64,000 nt of DNA from Macrococcus sp. DPC7161 (GCF_004117835.1 NZ_SDSC01000001.1:186001-250000); one strand, 5' to 3'. Counted from the stretch's first letter, positions 1 through 10,934 are shown. Notes: generated by a model from the sequence alone, not told the origin. A program made the numbers and translations.

Positions 1-707
<707 letters not shown>

Positions 708-737
708 TTGGCCAGAAAAGTATAGGAGGAAAATTTA

Positions 738-1865
738 ATGTTAGAATTTGAACAAGGATTTAACCATTTAGCAACTATTAAAGTCATCGGTGTAGGTGGC
801 GGTGGTAATAACGCAGTAAACCGAATGATCGATCATGGCATGAACAATGTTGAGTTTATTGCAATCAATACGGATGGCCAAGCACTTAATTTATCAAAAG
901 CACAATCAAAAATTCAAATTGGTGAAAAATTAACGCGTGGTTTAGGTGCTGGTGCAAACCCTGAAATCGGTAAAAAAGCTGCAGAAGAGTCACGTGAACA
1001 AATTGAAGATGCCATTCAAGGTGCAGATATGGTATTCGTAACTGCCGGTATGGGTGGCGGTACTGGTACTGGTGCAGCTCCTGTTGTTGCAAAAATCGCA
1101 AAGGAAATGGGTGCATTAACAGTTGGTGTTGTAACACGTCCATTCTCATTTGAAGGTCGTAAACGTCAAACTCAAGCAGCTGCTGGTGTAGAGGCAATGA
1201 AAGCTGCGGTTGATACTTTAATCGTTATTCCAAATGACCGTTTATTAGACATCGTTGATAAATCAACACCAATGATGGAAGCGTTCAAAGAAGCAGATAA
1301 CGTTTTACGTCAAGGTGTTCAAGGTATTTCTGATTTAATCGCTGTATCAGGTGAAGTAAACTTAGACTTCGCTGACGTTAAAACGATTATGTCTAACCAA
1401 GGTTCAGCATTAATGGGTATAGGTGTATCAAGTGGTGAAAACCGTGCGATTGAAGCGGCTAAAAAAGCAATTTCATCTCCATTATTAGAAACATCAATCG
1501 TTGGTGCTCAAGGTGTGTTAATGAACATCACGGGTGGCGAATCTTTAACTTTATTTGAAGCACAAGAAGCTGCTGATATCGTTCAAGATGCTGCTGATGA
1601 AGATGTTAACATGATTTTCGGTACAGTAATTAATCCAGAATTACAAGATGAAATCGTAGTTACTGTTATTGCAACAGGCTTTAACGAAAAAACTTCTCGT
1701 AATGTTAAACCACAAACGCAATCATTTGGTACGCCAACACGTGAAAGAGAAGAAACATCATCTGCTTCTTCATTCACAAGTACACAAGAAACTTCTAGAG
1801 AAGAAAACTTAGATGTACCAAGCTTTTTACAAGATAGAAGTAGTCGTCGTCGTTCAAGACGCTAA
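738..1865 (+). CDS. ftsZ: FtsZ, tubulin-like division GTPase
   Basis: Forms the cytokinetic Z ring. The 375-aa protein has the N-terminal GTP-binding domain with VGGGGNN and the tubulin signature [10 protein letters not shown] near residue 105. The T7-loop region [11 protein letters not shown] follows near residue 208, then a C-terminal domain and a Ser/Thr-rich linker. The tail [15 protein letters not shown] carries the conserved peptide that binds FtsA and SepF. The start is fixed by a strong taggagga site. It is likely co-transcribed with ftsA, and a rho-independent terminator follows immediately. Nothing is unusual apart from the species-variable linker. Confidence 0.99.
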   Translation: MLEFEQGFNHLATIKVIGVGGGGNNAVNRMIDHGMNNVEFIAINTDGQALNLSKAQSKIQIGEKLTRGLGAGANPEIGKKAAEESREQIEDAIQGADMVFVTAGMGGGTGTGAAPVVAKIAKEMGALTVGVVTRPFSFEGRKRQTQAAAGVEAMKAAVDTLIVIPNDRLLDIVDKSTPMMEAFKEADNVLRQGVQGISDLIAVSGEVNLDFADVKTIMSNQGSALMGIGVSSGENRAIEAAKKAISSPLLETSIVGAQGVLMNITGGESLTLFEAQEAADIVQDAADEDVNMIFGTVINPELQDEIVVTVIATGFNEKTSRNVKPQTQSFGTPTREREETSSASSFTSTQETSREENLDVPSFLQDRSSRRRSRR

Positions 1866-1880
1866 TATAAAAATCGCTTA

Positions 1881-1917
1881 AGGGGTGAGACATCTAGTTA
1901 TGTATCACCCCTTTTTT
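1881..1917 (+). terminator. Rho-independent terminator after ftsZ
   Basis: An 8-bp perfect stem (aggggtga / tcacccct) with a 16-nt loop is followed by a run of six T. It separates ftsZ from the pgeF-ylmE-sepF group, although the next gene starts only 13 bp further on, so partial read-through is likely. Confidence 0.8.
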
Positions 1918-1930
1918 CATGAGGTGAATT

Positions 1931-2719
1931 ATGGAACCCTTTAAATTAAAAGAACATGTATTTTTAAGTGATCAAAAAGAAAATTTGGTTTTAGGAATTA
2001 CGGCGCGTCATGGTGGTATCAGTCAATATCCTAATCATTCATTGAATATGGCACATTATATCGATGACACAACTGAAAATGTTATTAAAAATCAAGAAGT
2101 TGTTGCCGATTTAATTAATTTTGACCGCTTAAATTGGGTGTTTCCGATACAAACACATGAGAATAAAATTGTAGAAGTGCATAAAAGTGACAAAGGCACA
2201 AACATTGATTGTTTAACCGATAAATGGCATGGGATTGATGGGTTGTATACATATGAAAAAGATGTACTATTAACAATGTGTTATGCAGATTGTGTGCCAG
2301 TTTATATTCATAGTAAAAAAGATGATTTTGTCGCACTTGGTCATGCTGGATGGCGTGGAACAGTAGGCTTAATCTTAAAAAAACTGATTGAAGCCTACAA
2401 AGGGGATGTCAAAGATCTCCATGTTACAATTGGTCCATCAGTGACTTCAAAAAATTATTTGATCGATGATTTTATTAAAAATCAATTTGATGCACTGAAT
2501 ATGAACTTAGAGTCATATTTTGTTCGTTCTAAAGATTTATATGAGATTAATTTACAAGGTATTAATGCTAAAATAGCACAATTAGCAGGCGTACCAGAAG
2601 CTCAAATTTTAATCACTTCAAGATGTACAACGGACCAAAATGAACATTTCTTTTCATATCGTTTGGAAAAAGGAAAAACAGGTAGAATGCTTGCATTTAT
2701 AGGAATGAGGGATTTTTAA
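1931..2719 (+). CDS. pgeF: PgeF/YlmD, DUF152 (laccase-domain) purine-nucleoside/polyphenol enzyme
   Basis: A 262-aa protein of the YfiH/YlmD (DUF152, formerly multicopper polyphenol oxidase laccase) family. The metal-site motifs are present: a Cys in CYADCVPVY near residue 119 and the His in GHAGWRGTVG near residue 139. Family members act on purine nucleosides and have been linked to fidelity of peptidoglycan precursor synthesis; that role is family knowledge, not visible here. Start ATG follows gaggtg. The stop overlaps the next start by one base (taATG), indicating translational coupling with ylmE. Confidence 0.9.
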   Translation: MEPFKLKEHVFLSDQKENLVLGITARHGGISQYPNHSLNMAHYIDDTTENVIKNQEVVADLINFDRLNWVFPIQTHENKIVEVHKSDKGTNIDCLTDKWHGIDGLYTYEKDVLLTMCYADCVPVYIHSKKDDFVALGHAGWRGTVGLILKKLIEAYKGDVKDLHVTIGPSVTSKNYLIDDFIKNQFDALNMNLESYFVRSKDLYEINLQGINAKIAQLAGVPEAQILITSRCTTDQNEHFFSYRLEKGKTGRMLAFIGMRDF

Positions 2720-3381
2720 TGAAGGTTAAAGAAAATTTAGAATTAATTCAAAATGAAATTAACGAACATTTAAAAAAGTCGCCCTATGCCCAAAAAGTTA
2801 ATCTTGTAGCGGTTACGAAATACGTTTCAAATGAAAGAGCACTTGAAGCATTAGACGCTGGTGTTCAACATTTTGGAGAAAATCGTATTGAAGGGTATTT
2901 AGAAAAGAAAAATTTATTAAAACATGTTACAATGCATTTTATAGGTACTTTACAAACTAGAAAGGTTAAAGATGTCATTAATGAAGTTGATTATTTACAT
3001 TCTTTAGATCGTTTGTCATTGGCCAATGAAATTGAAAAACGTGCAAATCACCGTGTAAAATGTTTTGTACAAGTCAATGTAAGTGGCGAAGCATCAAAAA
3101 GTGGCTTAAAAGTTGAAGAAGTAGATGCGTTTATTGAAACCATTAAAGATTACAATCATATTGAAGTTGTAGGTTTAATGACAATGGCACCTGAACAAGC
3201 AACGGATGAAGAGATTTATTCTTATTTCAATGCTTTAAAAGCATTACAATTAAAAATTGAAGCGCTAAAATATGAAAATGTACCGTGTCATGAATTATCA
3301 ATGGGTATGAGTAATGACTACAAAATAGCAGTAGAATGTGGTGCAACTTATATTCGTGTAGGTACAAAACTGGTTGGCTAG
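2719..3381 (+). CDS. ylmE: YlmE/YggS-family PLP-binding homeostasis protein
   Basis: A 220-aa single-domain protein of the YggS/PROSC/YlmE family. These have the alanine-racemase-like TIM barrel and bind pyridoxal phosphate without a known catalytic activity. The PLP lysine lies in LVAVTKYVSN near residue 34. The family signatures HFGENR, HFIGTLQTRK, GLMTMAP and LSMGMSNDYK are all present. It is coupled to pgeF by a one-base overlap and followed after 9 bp by sepF. The known role is amino-acid and PLP homeostasis; a division role is suggested only by its position. Confidence 0.95.
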   Translation: MKVKENLELIQNEINEHLKKSPYAQKVNLVAVTKYVSNERALEALDAGVQHFGENRIEGYLEKKNLLKHVTMHFIGTLQTRKVKDVINEVDYLHSLDRLSLANEIEKRANHRVKCFVQVNVSGEASKSGLKVEEVDAFIETIKDYNHIEVVGLMTMAPEQATDEEIYSYFNALKALQLKIEALKYENVPCHELSMGMSNDYKIAVECGATYIRVGTKLVG

Positions 3382-3390
3382 GAGGATATT

Positions 3391-3927
3391 ATGGCAATAA
3401 AAGATATTTTTAATAATTTCTTCACTTTTGAAGACGAGGAAGAAATGGTGTATGAAAAAGAGGTTAAACAAGCACAACAACCTAAACAAACACCTAGACA
3501 AGCGACACAACAAGTAAATACAGAAGTTGAAAGACAACGTGTAATAAGATCAAAACAACCAGAAAAAAATAATTTAAAGGTGGCTGAGAAAAAAGTCATG
3601 CCAAATCAAAATATTGTTAACATTGAACAAGATTACGCAAGCTCAAGTTCAAAAGTATGTTTGTTTGAGCCACGCGTTTTTTCAGATACACAAGATATCG
3701 CAGATGAATTAAAAAGACGCCGTGCAACATTAGTGAATTTACAGCGTATTGATAAATTATCTGCAAAACGTATTATCGATTTCTTAAGTGGTACAGTTTA
3801 TGCCATTGGGGGAGACATTCAAAAAGTAGGTTCTGATATCTTTTTATGTACACCTGATAATGTTGAAGTTGCGGGCAGTATTACTGAAATGATTGAAGCA
3901 CCTGAAGATATGGAGTATCAAGATTAA
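3391..3927 (+). CDS. sepF: SepF, FtsZ-interacting septation protein
   Basis: A 178-aa division protein that forms rings, bundles FtsZ and anchors it to the membrane. The N-terminal residues [13 protein letters not shown] form an amphipathic membrane-binding helix. A Gln/Lys-rich disordered linker (about residues 30-75) follows. The compact C-terminal SepF domain ([15 protein letters not shown]... through [17 protein letters not shown]) binds the FtsZ tail. The start is preceded by ggagga. It is one gene of the dcw-distal group pgeF-ylmE-sepF-ylmG. Confidence 0.97.
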   Translation: MAIKDIFNNFFTFEDEEEMVYEKEVKQAQQPKQTPRQATQQVNTEVERQRVIRSKQPEKNNLKVAEKKVMPNQNIVNIEQDYASSSSKVCLFEPRVFSDTQDIADELKRRRATLVNLQRIDKLSAKRIIDFLSGTVYAIGGDIQKVGSDIFLCTPDNVEVAGSITEMIEAPEDMEYQD

Positions 3928-3928
3928 T

Positions 3929-4222
3929 ATGTCAAATTATGAATTAGTATTAATGGTTGGTAATTTTATTATCTTCATCACGAAAATTTATTTTTATATT
4001 CTTCTGGTATACATTTTTAGTTCGTGGGTGCCTGCAATTCGTGAAGGTGTCATTGGAGAATGGTTAGGCAAAATTTGTGAACCTTATTTAAGCATTTTTA
4101 GACGTATCATCCCACCAATTGGATTTATCGATATATCTGCAATACCAGCAATGTTTGTCTTACAATTTTTTATGGTGGGTGTTGCATCAATCGTCAATTT
4201 AATTTTAGCGAGTATGGTTTAA
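3929..4222 (+). CDS. ylmG: YlmG/YggT-family small membrane protein
   Basis: A 97-aa integral membrane protein with two hydrophobic segments (about residues 5-33 and 66-95) flanking the conserved LSIFRRIIPPIGFIDISAIPA stretch typical of YggT/YlmG. I place the start at the ATG one base after the sepF stop. An in-frame ATG at 3893 would extend the protein back into sepF and has no family support. Its function is not firmly known; the conserved location links it to division or envelope maintenance. A hairpin terminator follows. Confidence 0.9.
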   Translation: MSNYELVLMVGNFIIFITKIYFYILLVYIFSSWVPAIREGVIGEWLGKICEPYLSIFRRIIPPIGFIDISAIPAMFVLQFFMVGVASIVNLILASMV

Positions 4223-4244
4223 ATCTCTTTAATGAGATTTTTTC
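4221..4244 (+). terminator. Short rho-independent terminator after ylmG
   Basis: A 7-bp stem (aaatctc / gagattt) with a 6-nt loop leads into a T-rich run. The stem is AT-rich and may only attenuate transcription into ylmH. Confidence 0.55.
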
Positions 4245-4259
4245 CTTTTAAGGGGAATT

Positions 4260-5033
4260 ATGAGTATATATCAACATTTTAGGCAAGAAGAAATGCCGTT
4301 AATCAAATCATTAGAATCATTAGCAGATCGTGCTGAACAATCTTATGCACCTGTTTTAACACCATTTCTAGACCCTAGAGGCTGCTATATATTATCTTCA
4401 ATTGTTGGTAGATATCAAGAATTAGAGGTTTATTTTTATGGTGGACATGATGGTGTTGAGAGAAAACGTGCAATGATAGCACCAACGTATTATGAAATGC
4501 AAGAAGAAGATTTTGAATTACAGTGGATTGAAATTAAGTATGCAGACAAGTTTGTATCCATTAATCATCGTAATATTCTAGGTGCACTGATGCATTTAGG
4601 TTTTGAACGAGACTTATTAGGTGATATTATTGTTGGTGATAAGGTACAATTTGTTATAGCAAAACATTTAACGGATTATGTAACAATGCAATTAACGAAG
4701 CTTAAAGGATCTAAGGTGACATTAATACCTATAGATGCACAGCAAATTGTAATGCAACATGAATTGTATACGCAACGTGATACAACAGTTTCAAGTTTAA
4801 GATTAGATAATATAGTGAGCAGTTTAATCAATAAATCTAGAGCCATTGCAAAAGCACATATTGAACATGAACATGTTAAAGTCAATCATGCTGTTGTTAC
4901 AAAACCAAACTTTATGGTTGAATCTGAAGATTTATTGTCTATTAAAGGCTACGGCCGTGCAAAAGTGATGCAAATAGGTGATCGAACAAAAAAAGATAAA
5001 ATTAGGATAACATTTGGAACATTATTTAAATAA
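4260..5033 (+). CDS. ylmH: YlmH, S4-domain RNA-binding protein
   Basis: A 257-aa protein with an N-terminal YlmH-type domain and a C-terminal S4 RNA-binding domain (from RLDNIVSSLINKSRAIAKA near residue 181 onward). In Bacillus this family was recently tied to ribosome-associated quality control, working on 50S-peptidyl-tRNA together with RqcH/RqcP. That is family knowledge. Its presumed partner RqcH lies elsewhere in this window (37924-39606, minus). Start ATG follows aagggg. It sits 10 bp upstream of divIVA. Confidence 0.93.
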   Translation: MSIYQHFRQEEMPLIKSLESLADRAEQSYAPVLTPFLDPRGCYILSSIVGRYQELEVYFYGGHDGVERKRAMIAPTYYEMQEEDFELQWIEIKYADKFVSINHRNILGALMHLGFERDLLGDIIVGDKVQFVIAKHLTDYVTMQLTKLKGSKVTLIPIDAQQIVMQHELYTQRDTTVSSLRLDNIVSSLINKSRAIAKAHIEHEHVKVNHAVVTKPNFMVESEDLLSIKGYGRAKVMQIGDRTKKDKIRITFGTLFK

Positions 5034-5043
5034 GAGGTGAACT

Positions 5044-5565
5044 ATGTATACGCCAGAAGAAATTAATCAAAAGACTTTTAACATCGTACATAAAGGATTA
5101 AATGAAAATGAAGTACGAGATTATTTAGGTGAACTTAGCAATGAATTGGAAACATTGCGAAGAGAAAAGAAAATGTTAGAACAATTGATTGCAGATAAAG
5201 ATGAAAATATCAATCGTTTTAAAAATGTTGAAAATACAATCTCAGAAGCATTACTAGTTGCACAAAAAGCAGGAGAAGAAGTGAAAGCAGCAGCGGGTAT
5301 GGAAGCAGATGTAATTATTAAAGATGCAAAAACACATGCAGACAAAATTATCAACGATGCATTAATTAGTGCACGAGAAATCGCCTTCCAAACTGAAGAT
5401 ATGAAACGCCAATCTAAAATATTTAGAGCACGCTTTAAAATGTTAGTTGAAGCGCAATTAGATTTATTAAAAAATGAAGATTGGGATCACTTATTAAATT
5501 ACCATTTAGATGCTGAACCATTAAAGCCTTCAACGCAATCAGAAAACGAATCACCTGAAGCATAG
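5044..5565 (+). CDS. divIVA: DivIVA, polar/septal coiled-coil scaffold
   Basis: A 173-aa protein with the conserved N-terminal membrane-binding segment (YTPEEINQKTFNIVHKGLNE). A first coiled coil covers residues ~25-60 (ELSNELETLRREKKMLEQL), and an Ala/Lys-rich second coiled coil follows to about residue 150. It localises to curved membrane at septa and recruits division or cell-wall partners. Start is chosen from gaggtga. It closes the dcw-distal cluster; the T-box leader of ileS follows. Confidence 0.96.
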   Translation: MYTPEEINQKTFNIVHKGLNENEVRDYLGELSNELETLRREKKMLEQLIADKDENINRFKNVENTISEALLVAQKAGEEVKAAAGMEADVIIKDAKTHADKIINDALISAREIAFQTEDMKRQSKIFRARFKMLVEAQLDLLKNEDWDHLLNYHLDAEPLKPSTQSENESPEA

Positions 5566-5696
5566 CGATACAAGTACGAATTTTTCATAAAAATTTATTT
5601 TAAAAGATATTTAAAAGTCATTTTAAATTTAGACTTATCAAAAGTCACAAAACATGATATATTTATTTAAAGTATTTAGAACCGCATTATAAAAGG

Positions 5697-5890
5697 TGGA
5701 TTTAAGCGAATTAGGGATAGTGAGAGCCTAAGATGAAGCATTATAATGAGATCAGTCTAAATCATCAATAAATTGATACGTTATTCTTAACAATTTTAAG
5801 CATAACTCAATATACTAAAGTGAACTCTATAGAGTTAATCTGGGTGGTACCGCGGAAAATTTCGTCCCAGCTTAATTTTATAGAGTTTTT
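5697..5890 (+). promoter_or_regulatory. T-box leader (tRNA-Ile sensing riboswitch) of ileS
   Basis: Stem I closes between ggattta (5698-5704) and taaatc (about 5758-5763). It includes the usual AGTGAGAG-like element at 5718-5726, and an ATC isoleucine specifier codon can be read at 5751-5753 in gagATCagt. The universal T-box sequence ggtggtaccgcgg lies at 5842-5854. A competing terminator is formed by aactctata (5822-5830) with tatagagtt (5879-5887) followed by a T-rich tail. Uncharged tRNA-Ile should favour the antiterminator and ileS expression. The 5566-5696 stretch before it presumably holds the promoter, but I see no convincing -35/-10 pair. Confidence 0.93.
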
Positions 5891-5909
5891 ATTTATTAAG
5901 GAGGATATT

Positions 5910-8663
5910 ATGGACTACAAAGATACTTTATTAATGCCAAAAACTGATTTTCCAATGCGAGGTGGACTACCTACAAAAGAGCCTCAAATTCAAGAAAAAT
6001 GGCAACAAATGGATTTATACAATAAAATTTTGAAAAAAAATGAAGGTAAAAAACCATATATTCTTCATGATGGCCCTCCATATGCAAACGGTCAAATTCA
6101 TATGGGTCATGCTTTAAATAAAATCATTAAAGATTTTATTACACGTCATAAAGCGATGACAGGTCACTATACACCTTATGTTCCTGGTTGGGATACACAC
6201 GGTTTACCAATTGAACAAGCGTTAACTAAAAAAGGTGTTAATCGTAAAGAAATGTCGGTTGCTGAATTTAGAGAACTTTGTCGTGAATATGCATTAGAGC
6301 AAGTAGAAATGCAAAAATCAGACTTTAAACGATTAGGTGTTAATGGTGACTGGGAAAACCCATACATCACACTTCAAGAAAAATTTGAAGCGGAACAAAT
6401 TCGTTTATTTGGTGATATGGCGAAAAAAGGTTATATCTATAAAGGTAAAAAGCCAGTATATTGGTCACCATCTTCTGAATCATCTTTAGCTGAAGCAGAG
6501 ATTGAATACCAAGATAAAAAATCAGCTTCAATTTATGTAGCATTTGAAACTGTTGACGGTAAAGGTATCGTTGATAATGGTGTTAAATTTGTTATTTGGA
6601 CAACAACACCTTGGACAATTCCTGCAAATGTTGCCATCACTTTAAATGCTGATTTAACATACGTTCAAGTCAAAGTTGATGGACAATCTTACATTGTTGC
6701 GCAAGCTTTATTAGATCGTGTTTGTGATGCGATTGGTTGGGATAAAGAAGCGGTTGTATTAGAAAAAGAATTCAAAGGTTCTGAATTAGAATATATTCAA
6801 ACACAACATCCATTAATTGAAGATAGAAAATCTTTAATCGTTTTAGGAGATCATGTTACGACTGATGCAGGTACAGGTTGTGTTCATACAGCGCCTGGAC
6901 ACGGGGAAGATGACTTTATTGTAGGTCAAAAATATGATTTACCTGTCATTTCACCTGTTGATGCAAAAGGTGTATTTACAGAAGAAGCTGGAGAATTTGC
7001 AGGGTTGTTTTATGATAAAGCAAATCCAGTGATTTCAGAGCGCTTAACTGAAGTTGGTGCATTATTAAAACTTGAATTCTTTACACATTCATATCCACAT
7101 GATTGGAGAACGAAAAAACCTGTTATTTTCCGTGCAACTCCACAATGGTTTGCTTCAATCAACAAAGTGCGTCAAGATATTTTAAATGCGATTGATGCAA
7201 CTGAATTTAAAGTTGAATGGGGTAAAACACGTATTTATAACATGATTCGTGATCGTGGGGATTGGGTAATTTCTCGTCAACGTGCTTGGGGTGTACCATT
7301 ACCAGTATTTTATGCTGAAAATGGTGATATCATCATGGAAGAAGCAACGATTGAACACGTTGCTTCGTTAGTTGAAGAACATGGATCAAACGTTTGGTAT
7401 GAAAGAGAAGCGAAAGACTTATTACCAGAAGGTTATACACATCCAGGAAGTCCAAATGGCATCTTTACTAAAGAAACAGATATCATGGACGTTTGGTTCG
7501 ATTCTGGATCAAGTCACCGAGGTGTATTAGAAGCAAGACCAGAACTTTCATTCCCAGCAGATATGTATTTTGAAGGAAGTGACCAATACCGTGGTTGGTT
7601 CAACTCATCAATTACAACTGCAGTTGCAACACGTGGTCAATCACCATATAAAAAATTATTATCACATGGTTTCGTAATGGATGGTCAAGGTCGTAAAATG
7701 AGTAAATCATTAGGTAATACGATTGTGCCAGAAAAAGTTGTTAAACAGATGGGTGCTGATATCATTCGTTTATGGGTAATGTCAGTGGATTATTTAGCAG
7801 ATGTACGTATTTCTGATGACATTTTAAAACAAGTTTCAGAAGTATATCGTAAAATCCGTAACACTTATAAGTTCTTATTAGGAAATGTACATGACTTTAA
7901 TCCAGAGACAGATAAAGTTGCCTATGATGATTTAAATGAAGTAGATCAATTTATGATGAATCGTTTAAATGTATTTATCAATGCTACTTTAAAAAATTAT
8001 GAAAACAATGACTACTTATTTATTTATCAAGATTTACAAAACTTTATTAATGTCGAGTTAAGTAACTTCTATTTAGATTACGGTAAAGATATTTTATATA
8101 TCCAAGCACCAAATGACCATGATAGACGCAGTATGCAAACAGTAATTTATGAAGTATTAACTTCTGTAAATAAATTATTAGCACCAGTTATTCCACACAC
8201 AGCTGAAGAAGTATGGTCACATACACCACACGTTACAGAAGAAAGTGTGCATTTAGCGGATATGCCTGAAACACGTGACGTGGATGAAGCATTATTAGAA
8301 AAATGGACAAAAATCTTAACATTAAGAAATGATGTTTTAAAAGCGATTGAAGAAGCAAGAAGTGAAAAAACAGTTGGTAAATCATTAGAAGCAAGTGTTC
8401 AAATTTTTGCTCAAGACGATGCTGAAAAAGCATTACTTGAATCTATTTCTAATTTACATCAAGTATTGATTGTTTCTAAAGCACAAGTTGTTGGTGAAAA
8501 GTTAGGTAAAGACTATGAACGCTTAAACGTATTAGTACAACGTGCTGAAGGTGAGAAATGTGAAAGATGTTGGAATTACTCAACACAATTAACACCATCT
8601 GATGCTTTATTCCCAAGTGCTTGTCCAAGATGTTTAGATGTATTAGAACGTACACAAAAATAA
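5910..8663 (+). CDS. ileS: Isoleucyl-tRNA synthetase
   Basis: Charges tRNA-Ile. The 917-aa class I synthetase has the HIGH motif as HMGH near residue 65 and KMSKS near residue 595. A long CP1 editing domain sits between them ([11 protein letters not shown]). The C-terminal zinc finger has Cys pairs CERCW and CPRCL. I start at ATG 5910 behind taaggaggatatt. An in-frame ATG at 5820 lies inside the T-box and would encode non-conserved residues. Length matches the S. aureus enzyme. Expression is controlled by the upstream T-box. Confidence 0.99.
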   Translation: MDYKDTLLMPKTDFPMRGGLPTKEPQIQEKWQQMDLYNKILKKNEGKKPYILHDGPPYANGQIHMGHALNKIIKDFITRHKAMTGHYTPYVPGWDTHGLPIEQALTKKGVNRKEMSVAEFRELCREYALEQVEMQKSDFKRLGVNGDWENPYITLQEKFEAEQIRLFGDMAKKGYIYKGKKPVYWSPSSESSLAEAEIEYQDKKSASIYVAFETVDGKGIVDNGVKFVIWTTTPWTIPANVAITLNADLTYVQVKVDGQSYIVAQALLDRVCDAIGWDKEAVVLEKEFKGSELEYIQTQHPLIEDRKSLIVLGDHVTTDAGTGCVHTAPGHGEDDFIVGQKYDLPVISPVDAKGVFTEEAGEFAGLFYDKANPVISERLTEVGALLKLEFFTHSYPHDWRTKKPVIFRATPQWFASINKVRQDILNAIDATEFKVEWGKTRIYNMIRDRGDWVISRQRAWGVPLPVFYAENGDIIMEEATIEHVASLVEEHGSNVWYEREAKDLLPEGYTHPGSPNGIFTKETDIMDVWFDSGSSHRGVLEARPELSFPADMYFEGSDQYRGWFNSSITTAVATRGQSPYKKLLSHGFVMDGQGRKMSKSLGNTIVPEKVVKQMGADIIRLWVMSVDYLADVRISDDILKQVSEVYRKIRNTYKFLLGNVHDFNPETDKVAYDDLNEVDQFMMNRLNVFINATLKNYENNDYLFIYQDLQNFINVELSNFYLDYGKDILYIQAPNDHDRRSMQTVIYEVLTSVNKLLAPVIPHTAEEVWSHTPHVTEESVHLADMPETRDVDEALLEKWTKILTLRNDVLKAIEEARSEKTVGKSLEASVQIFAQDDAEKALLESISNLHQVLIVSKAQVVGEKLGKDYERLNVLVQRAEGEKCERCWNYSTQLTPSDALFPSACPRCLDVLERTQK

Positions 8664-8688
8664 AAGATAATTAAATGCATGTATTTTT

Positions 8689-8719
8689 AAGGATTGAGAT
8701 GAAAGTCTCAATCCTTTTT
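8689..8719 (+). terminator. Rho-independent terminator after ileS
   Basis: An 11-bp perfect stem (aaggattgaga / tctcaatcctt) with a 6-nt loop and T-run ends the ileS unit. Confidence 0.85.
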
Positions 8720-8797
8720 AAATTATTTTGTATTAAAATGAAATTGATAATACGTTTAAAAATAAAAATAAAATAAATATATTATGTTAACTAGAGA

Positions 8798-8828
8798 TTG
8801 AAAGACTTATTTGCAGATATGTGATAAT
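8798..8828 (+). promoter_or_regulatory. Putative promoter of lspA
   Basis: TTGAAA (8798-8803) and GATAAT (8823-8828) are separated by 19 bp, slightly long. The -10 is preceded by a TG-rich stretch. It sits 24 bp before the lspA start and downstream of the ileS terminator. Confidence 0.4.
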
Positions 8829-8851
8829 ATATAAAAGATTGGAGTGAAACG

Positions 8852-9343
8852 ATGAAAAACAAATATAATTATGCTGTCATGGGCAGTTTGGCAATATTTT
8901 TAATTTTTGCAGACCAATTAACAAAATATATCATCGTAAAGACGATGCAAGTAGGAGATAGTATTTCTGTTGTTGGTGATATTTTAGAAATCACATCTCA
9001 TCGAAATCATGGTGCTGCTTGGGGCATGTTGCAAAATCAAATGTGGTTATTTTTTATTGTGACTTTAGTCGTATTAGCGATGATTATTTATTTTTACATT
9101 AAAGAAGCGTCTTATAAAGTATTGATGCAATTAGGATTAACTTTAGTATTTGCAGGGGCTATCGGTAATTTTATTGATCGTTTGTTTAGAGGTAGTGTTG
9201 TTGATTTTATTGATACGAAAATCATCAATTATGATTTTCCAATATTTAATGTCGCAGATGCTTGTTTGACTATTGGTGTGTTCGTTTTAATCATTGAAAT
9301 ATTATTTAACCAAAAAGAGGAGAAACAAAGTGGAAGTTTATAA
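8852..9343 (+). CDS. lspA: LspA, lipoprotein signal peptidase II
   Basis: Aspartyl membrane protease that removes signal peptides from diacylated prolipoproteins. The 163-aa protein has four hydrophobic segments. Conserved motifs are DQLTKY near residue 23, NHGAAWGML near residue 52, NFIDRLFRGSVVDFID near residue 108 and FNVADACLTIG near residue 132; the last two carry the catalytic aspartates. Start ATG follows tggagtg. Its 3' end overlaps the start of rluD. Confidence 0.97.
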   Translation: MKNKYNYAVMGSLAIFLIFADQLTKYIIVKTMQVGDSISVVGDILEITSHRNHGAAWGMLQNQMWLFFIVTLVVLAMIIYFYIKEASYKVLMQLGLTLVFAGAIGNFIDRLFRGSVVDFIDTKIINYDFPIFNVADACLTIGVFVLIIEILFNQKEEKQSGSL

Positions 9344-10235
9344 TTTTATAGTAAGTGAAGAAGAAGTAGGATTACGTATTGATAAATTTATATCAGAAAT
9401 GAATCCAGACTGGTCTAGAAGTCAAATTCAAGATTGGATTAAGCATGAATTGATTTTAGTAAATGGTCGCATTATTAAATCTAATTATAAATTAAGATTA
9501 AATGATGAAATTCAAGTGACTGAAAAACCAGTTGAAGAAGTAGATTTAGTGGCTGAAGATTTAGGCATTGAAATTTATTATGAAGATAAAGATGTAGCGA
9601 TAGTTTACAAGCCAAAAGGTATGGTTGTTCATCCAGCACCAGGTCATCCAAATGGCACTTTAGTAAATGGCTTAATGTATGCCATTAAAGATTTATCAGG
9701 GATTAATGGTGAAATTCGTCCAGGTATCGTACACCGTATTGATAAAGATACATCTGGTTTATTAATGATTGCAAAAAATGATATTGCACATCGTGGATTG
9801 GTTGATCAATTAGTAGATAAAACAGTCACTCGTAAATATACAGCATTGGTTCATGGTGTAATTCCACATGAATTTGGTACTATTGATGCACCAATAGGTC
9901 GTAACCCAAGAGATCGTCAAGAAATGGCTATTTTAGATGATGGTAAAGAAGCAGTAACGCACTTTAATGTGATTGAAACCTTTGATAAGTATTCATTAAT
10001 TGAATGTCAATTAGAAACAGGTAGAACGCACCAAATTCGTGTGCATATGAAACATATTGGATTCCCACTTGTAGGTGATCCAAAATATGGTCCGAAGAAG
10101 ACTTTAGATATTGGCGGCCAAGCACTTCACGCCGGTGTCATTGGATTCACACATCCTGTAACTGGTGAATATATCGAACGTACAGCTGAGTTACCTGAAT
10201 ACTTTACGGAATTGATACGTAAGTTAAAAAAATAG
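9330..10235 (+). CDS. rluD: RluD-family 23S rRNA pseudouridine synthase
   Basis: Modifies uridines in 23S rRNA. The 301-aa protein has an N-terminal S4 domain (RIDKFISEMNPDWSRSQIQDW) and a catalytic domain with the Asp motif HRIDKDTSGLLM near residue 140. The RluA-family signatures VVHPAPGHPNGTLVN, GRTHQIRVHM and HPVTGE are present. I choose GTG 9330 behind aaagagga. An upstream in-frame ATG at 9294 reads through the lspA gene and is not conserved. It corresponds to B. subtilis ylyB, which sits next to lspA there too. Confidence 0.93.
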   Translation: MEVYNFIVSEEEVGLRIDKFISEMNPDWSRSQIQDWIKHELILVNGRIIKSNYKLRLNDEIQVTEKPVEEVDLVAEDLGIEIYYEDKDVAIVYKPKGMVVHPAPGHPNGTLVNGLMYAIKDLSGINGEIRPGIVHRIDKDTSGLLMIAKNDIAHRGLVDQLVDKTVTRKYTALVHGVIPHEFGTIDAPIGRNPRDRQEMAILDDGKEAVTHFNVIETFDKYSLIECQLETGRTHQIRVHMKHIGFPLVGDPKYGPKKTLDIGGQALHAGVIGFTHPVTGEYIERTAELPEYFTELIRKLKK

Positions 10236-10239
10236 GTTG

Positions 10240-10267
10240 TTGACTTATTGATTATGTATGGTAATAT
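10240..10267 (+). promoter_or_regulatory. Promoter of the pyr operon
   Basis: TTGACT (10240-10245) and TAATAT (10262-10267) have 16-bp spacing, about 35 bp before the PyrR-binding sequence. This is the expected place for the operon promoter. Confidence 0.65.
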
Positions 10268-10297
10268 AAATATAAATTAAATCACGTTAATGCTTTT

Positions 10298-10363
10298 AAA
10301 TAAGTCCAGAGAGGCTTAAAAGGCGTCGAGGAAACCTCACGTCTATTTGACGTGAGGTTTTTT
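10298..10363 (+). promoter_or_regulatory. PyrR-dependent attenuator in the pyr leader
   Basis: The PyrR-binding loop agtccagagaggctt (10303-10317) matches the known anti-antiterminator consensus. It is followed by a strong terminator: aaacctcacgtc (10332-10343) pairs with gacgtgaggttt (10349-10360) and a T-run. UMP-bound PyrR binding should stabilise the first element and allow termination before pyrR. This mechanism is established for Bacillus; the sequence elements are directly visible here. Confidence 0.92.
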
Positions 10364-10376
10364 AGGAGGAAATAAT

Positions 10377-10901
10377 GTGGAAAAACGAATTGTGTTAGAT
10401 GACAAAGCGATCGACCGTACATTAACGAGAATTTCTCATGAGATTTTAGAGAATAATAAAGGTGCTAAAGATTTAGTACTTTTAGGTATTCGCACGAGAG
10501 GTGAATTCTTAGCAAAACGTATTCAATCTAAAATTGAACGTATTGACGGTGTAAGTATACCAACGGGAGTTATCGATATTACGCATTACCGTGATGATGT
10601 AACGGATCGTGTAAGTCCAGATGTGATTGCTTATGATATTGATTGTGATTTAAGTAATCAACATGTCGTGATTGTGGATGATGTTTTATTTACTGGTAGA
10701 ACAGTAAGAGCTTCACTTGATGCAATTTTAGATCATGTTCGACCTAAGCGCATCAGTTTAGCTACTTTAGTAGACAGAGGACATCGTGAATTACCAATTC
10801 GAGCAGATTTTATCGGCAAAAACATTCCAACTTCAACAAATGAAGAGATTGTTGTGATGCTAGATGAAATTGACGAAAAAACACAAGTATATATTAAATA
10901 A
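10377..10901 (+). CDS. pyrR: PyrR, pyr operon attenuation protein / uracil phosphoribosyltransferase
   Basis: An RNA-binding regulator with weak UPRTase activity. The 174-aa protein has the phosphoribosyltransferase fold, with the PRPP loop [17 protein letters not shown] near residue 100 and the PyrR motif [16 protein letters not shown]. Start is GTG 10377 behind taggagga. First gene of the pyrimidine operon, controlled by its own leader attenuator and followed by another terminator that may let it set read-through into pyrP. Confidence 0.97.
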   Translation: MEKRIVLDDKAIDRTLTRISHEILENNKGAKDLVLLGIRTRGEFLAKRIQSKIERIDGVSIPTGVIDITHYRDDVTDRVSPDVIAYDIDCDLSNQHVVIVDDVLFTGRTVRASLDAILDHVRPKRISLATLVDRGHRELPIRADFIGKNIPTSTNEEIVVMLDEIDEKTQVYIK

Positions 10902-10934
10902 TCCTTTTAATTTGGTACGAGATACCAGCAAAGG

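Noticed and set aside
886-1197. Long antisense frame opposite ftsZ, and similar antisense frames in carB, ileS and other genes
   Set aside because: They mirror codon structure of real genes (Leu/His/Gln-rich translations), lack ribosome sites and match no family.
5820-5909. N-terminal extension of IleS from an in-frame ATG at 5820
   Set aside because: It lies inside the T-box and terminator; the strong Shine-Dalgarno and family start are at 5910.
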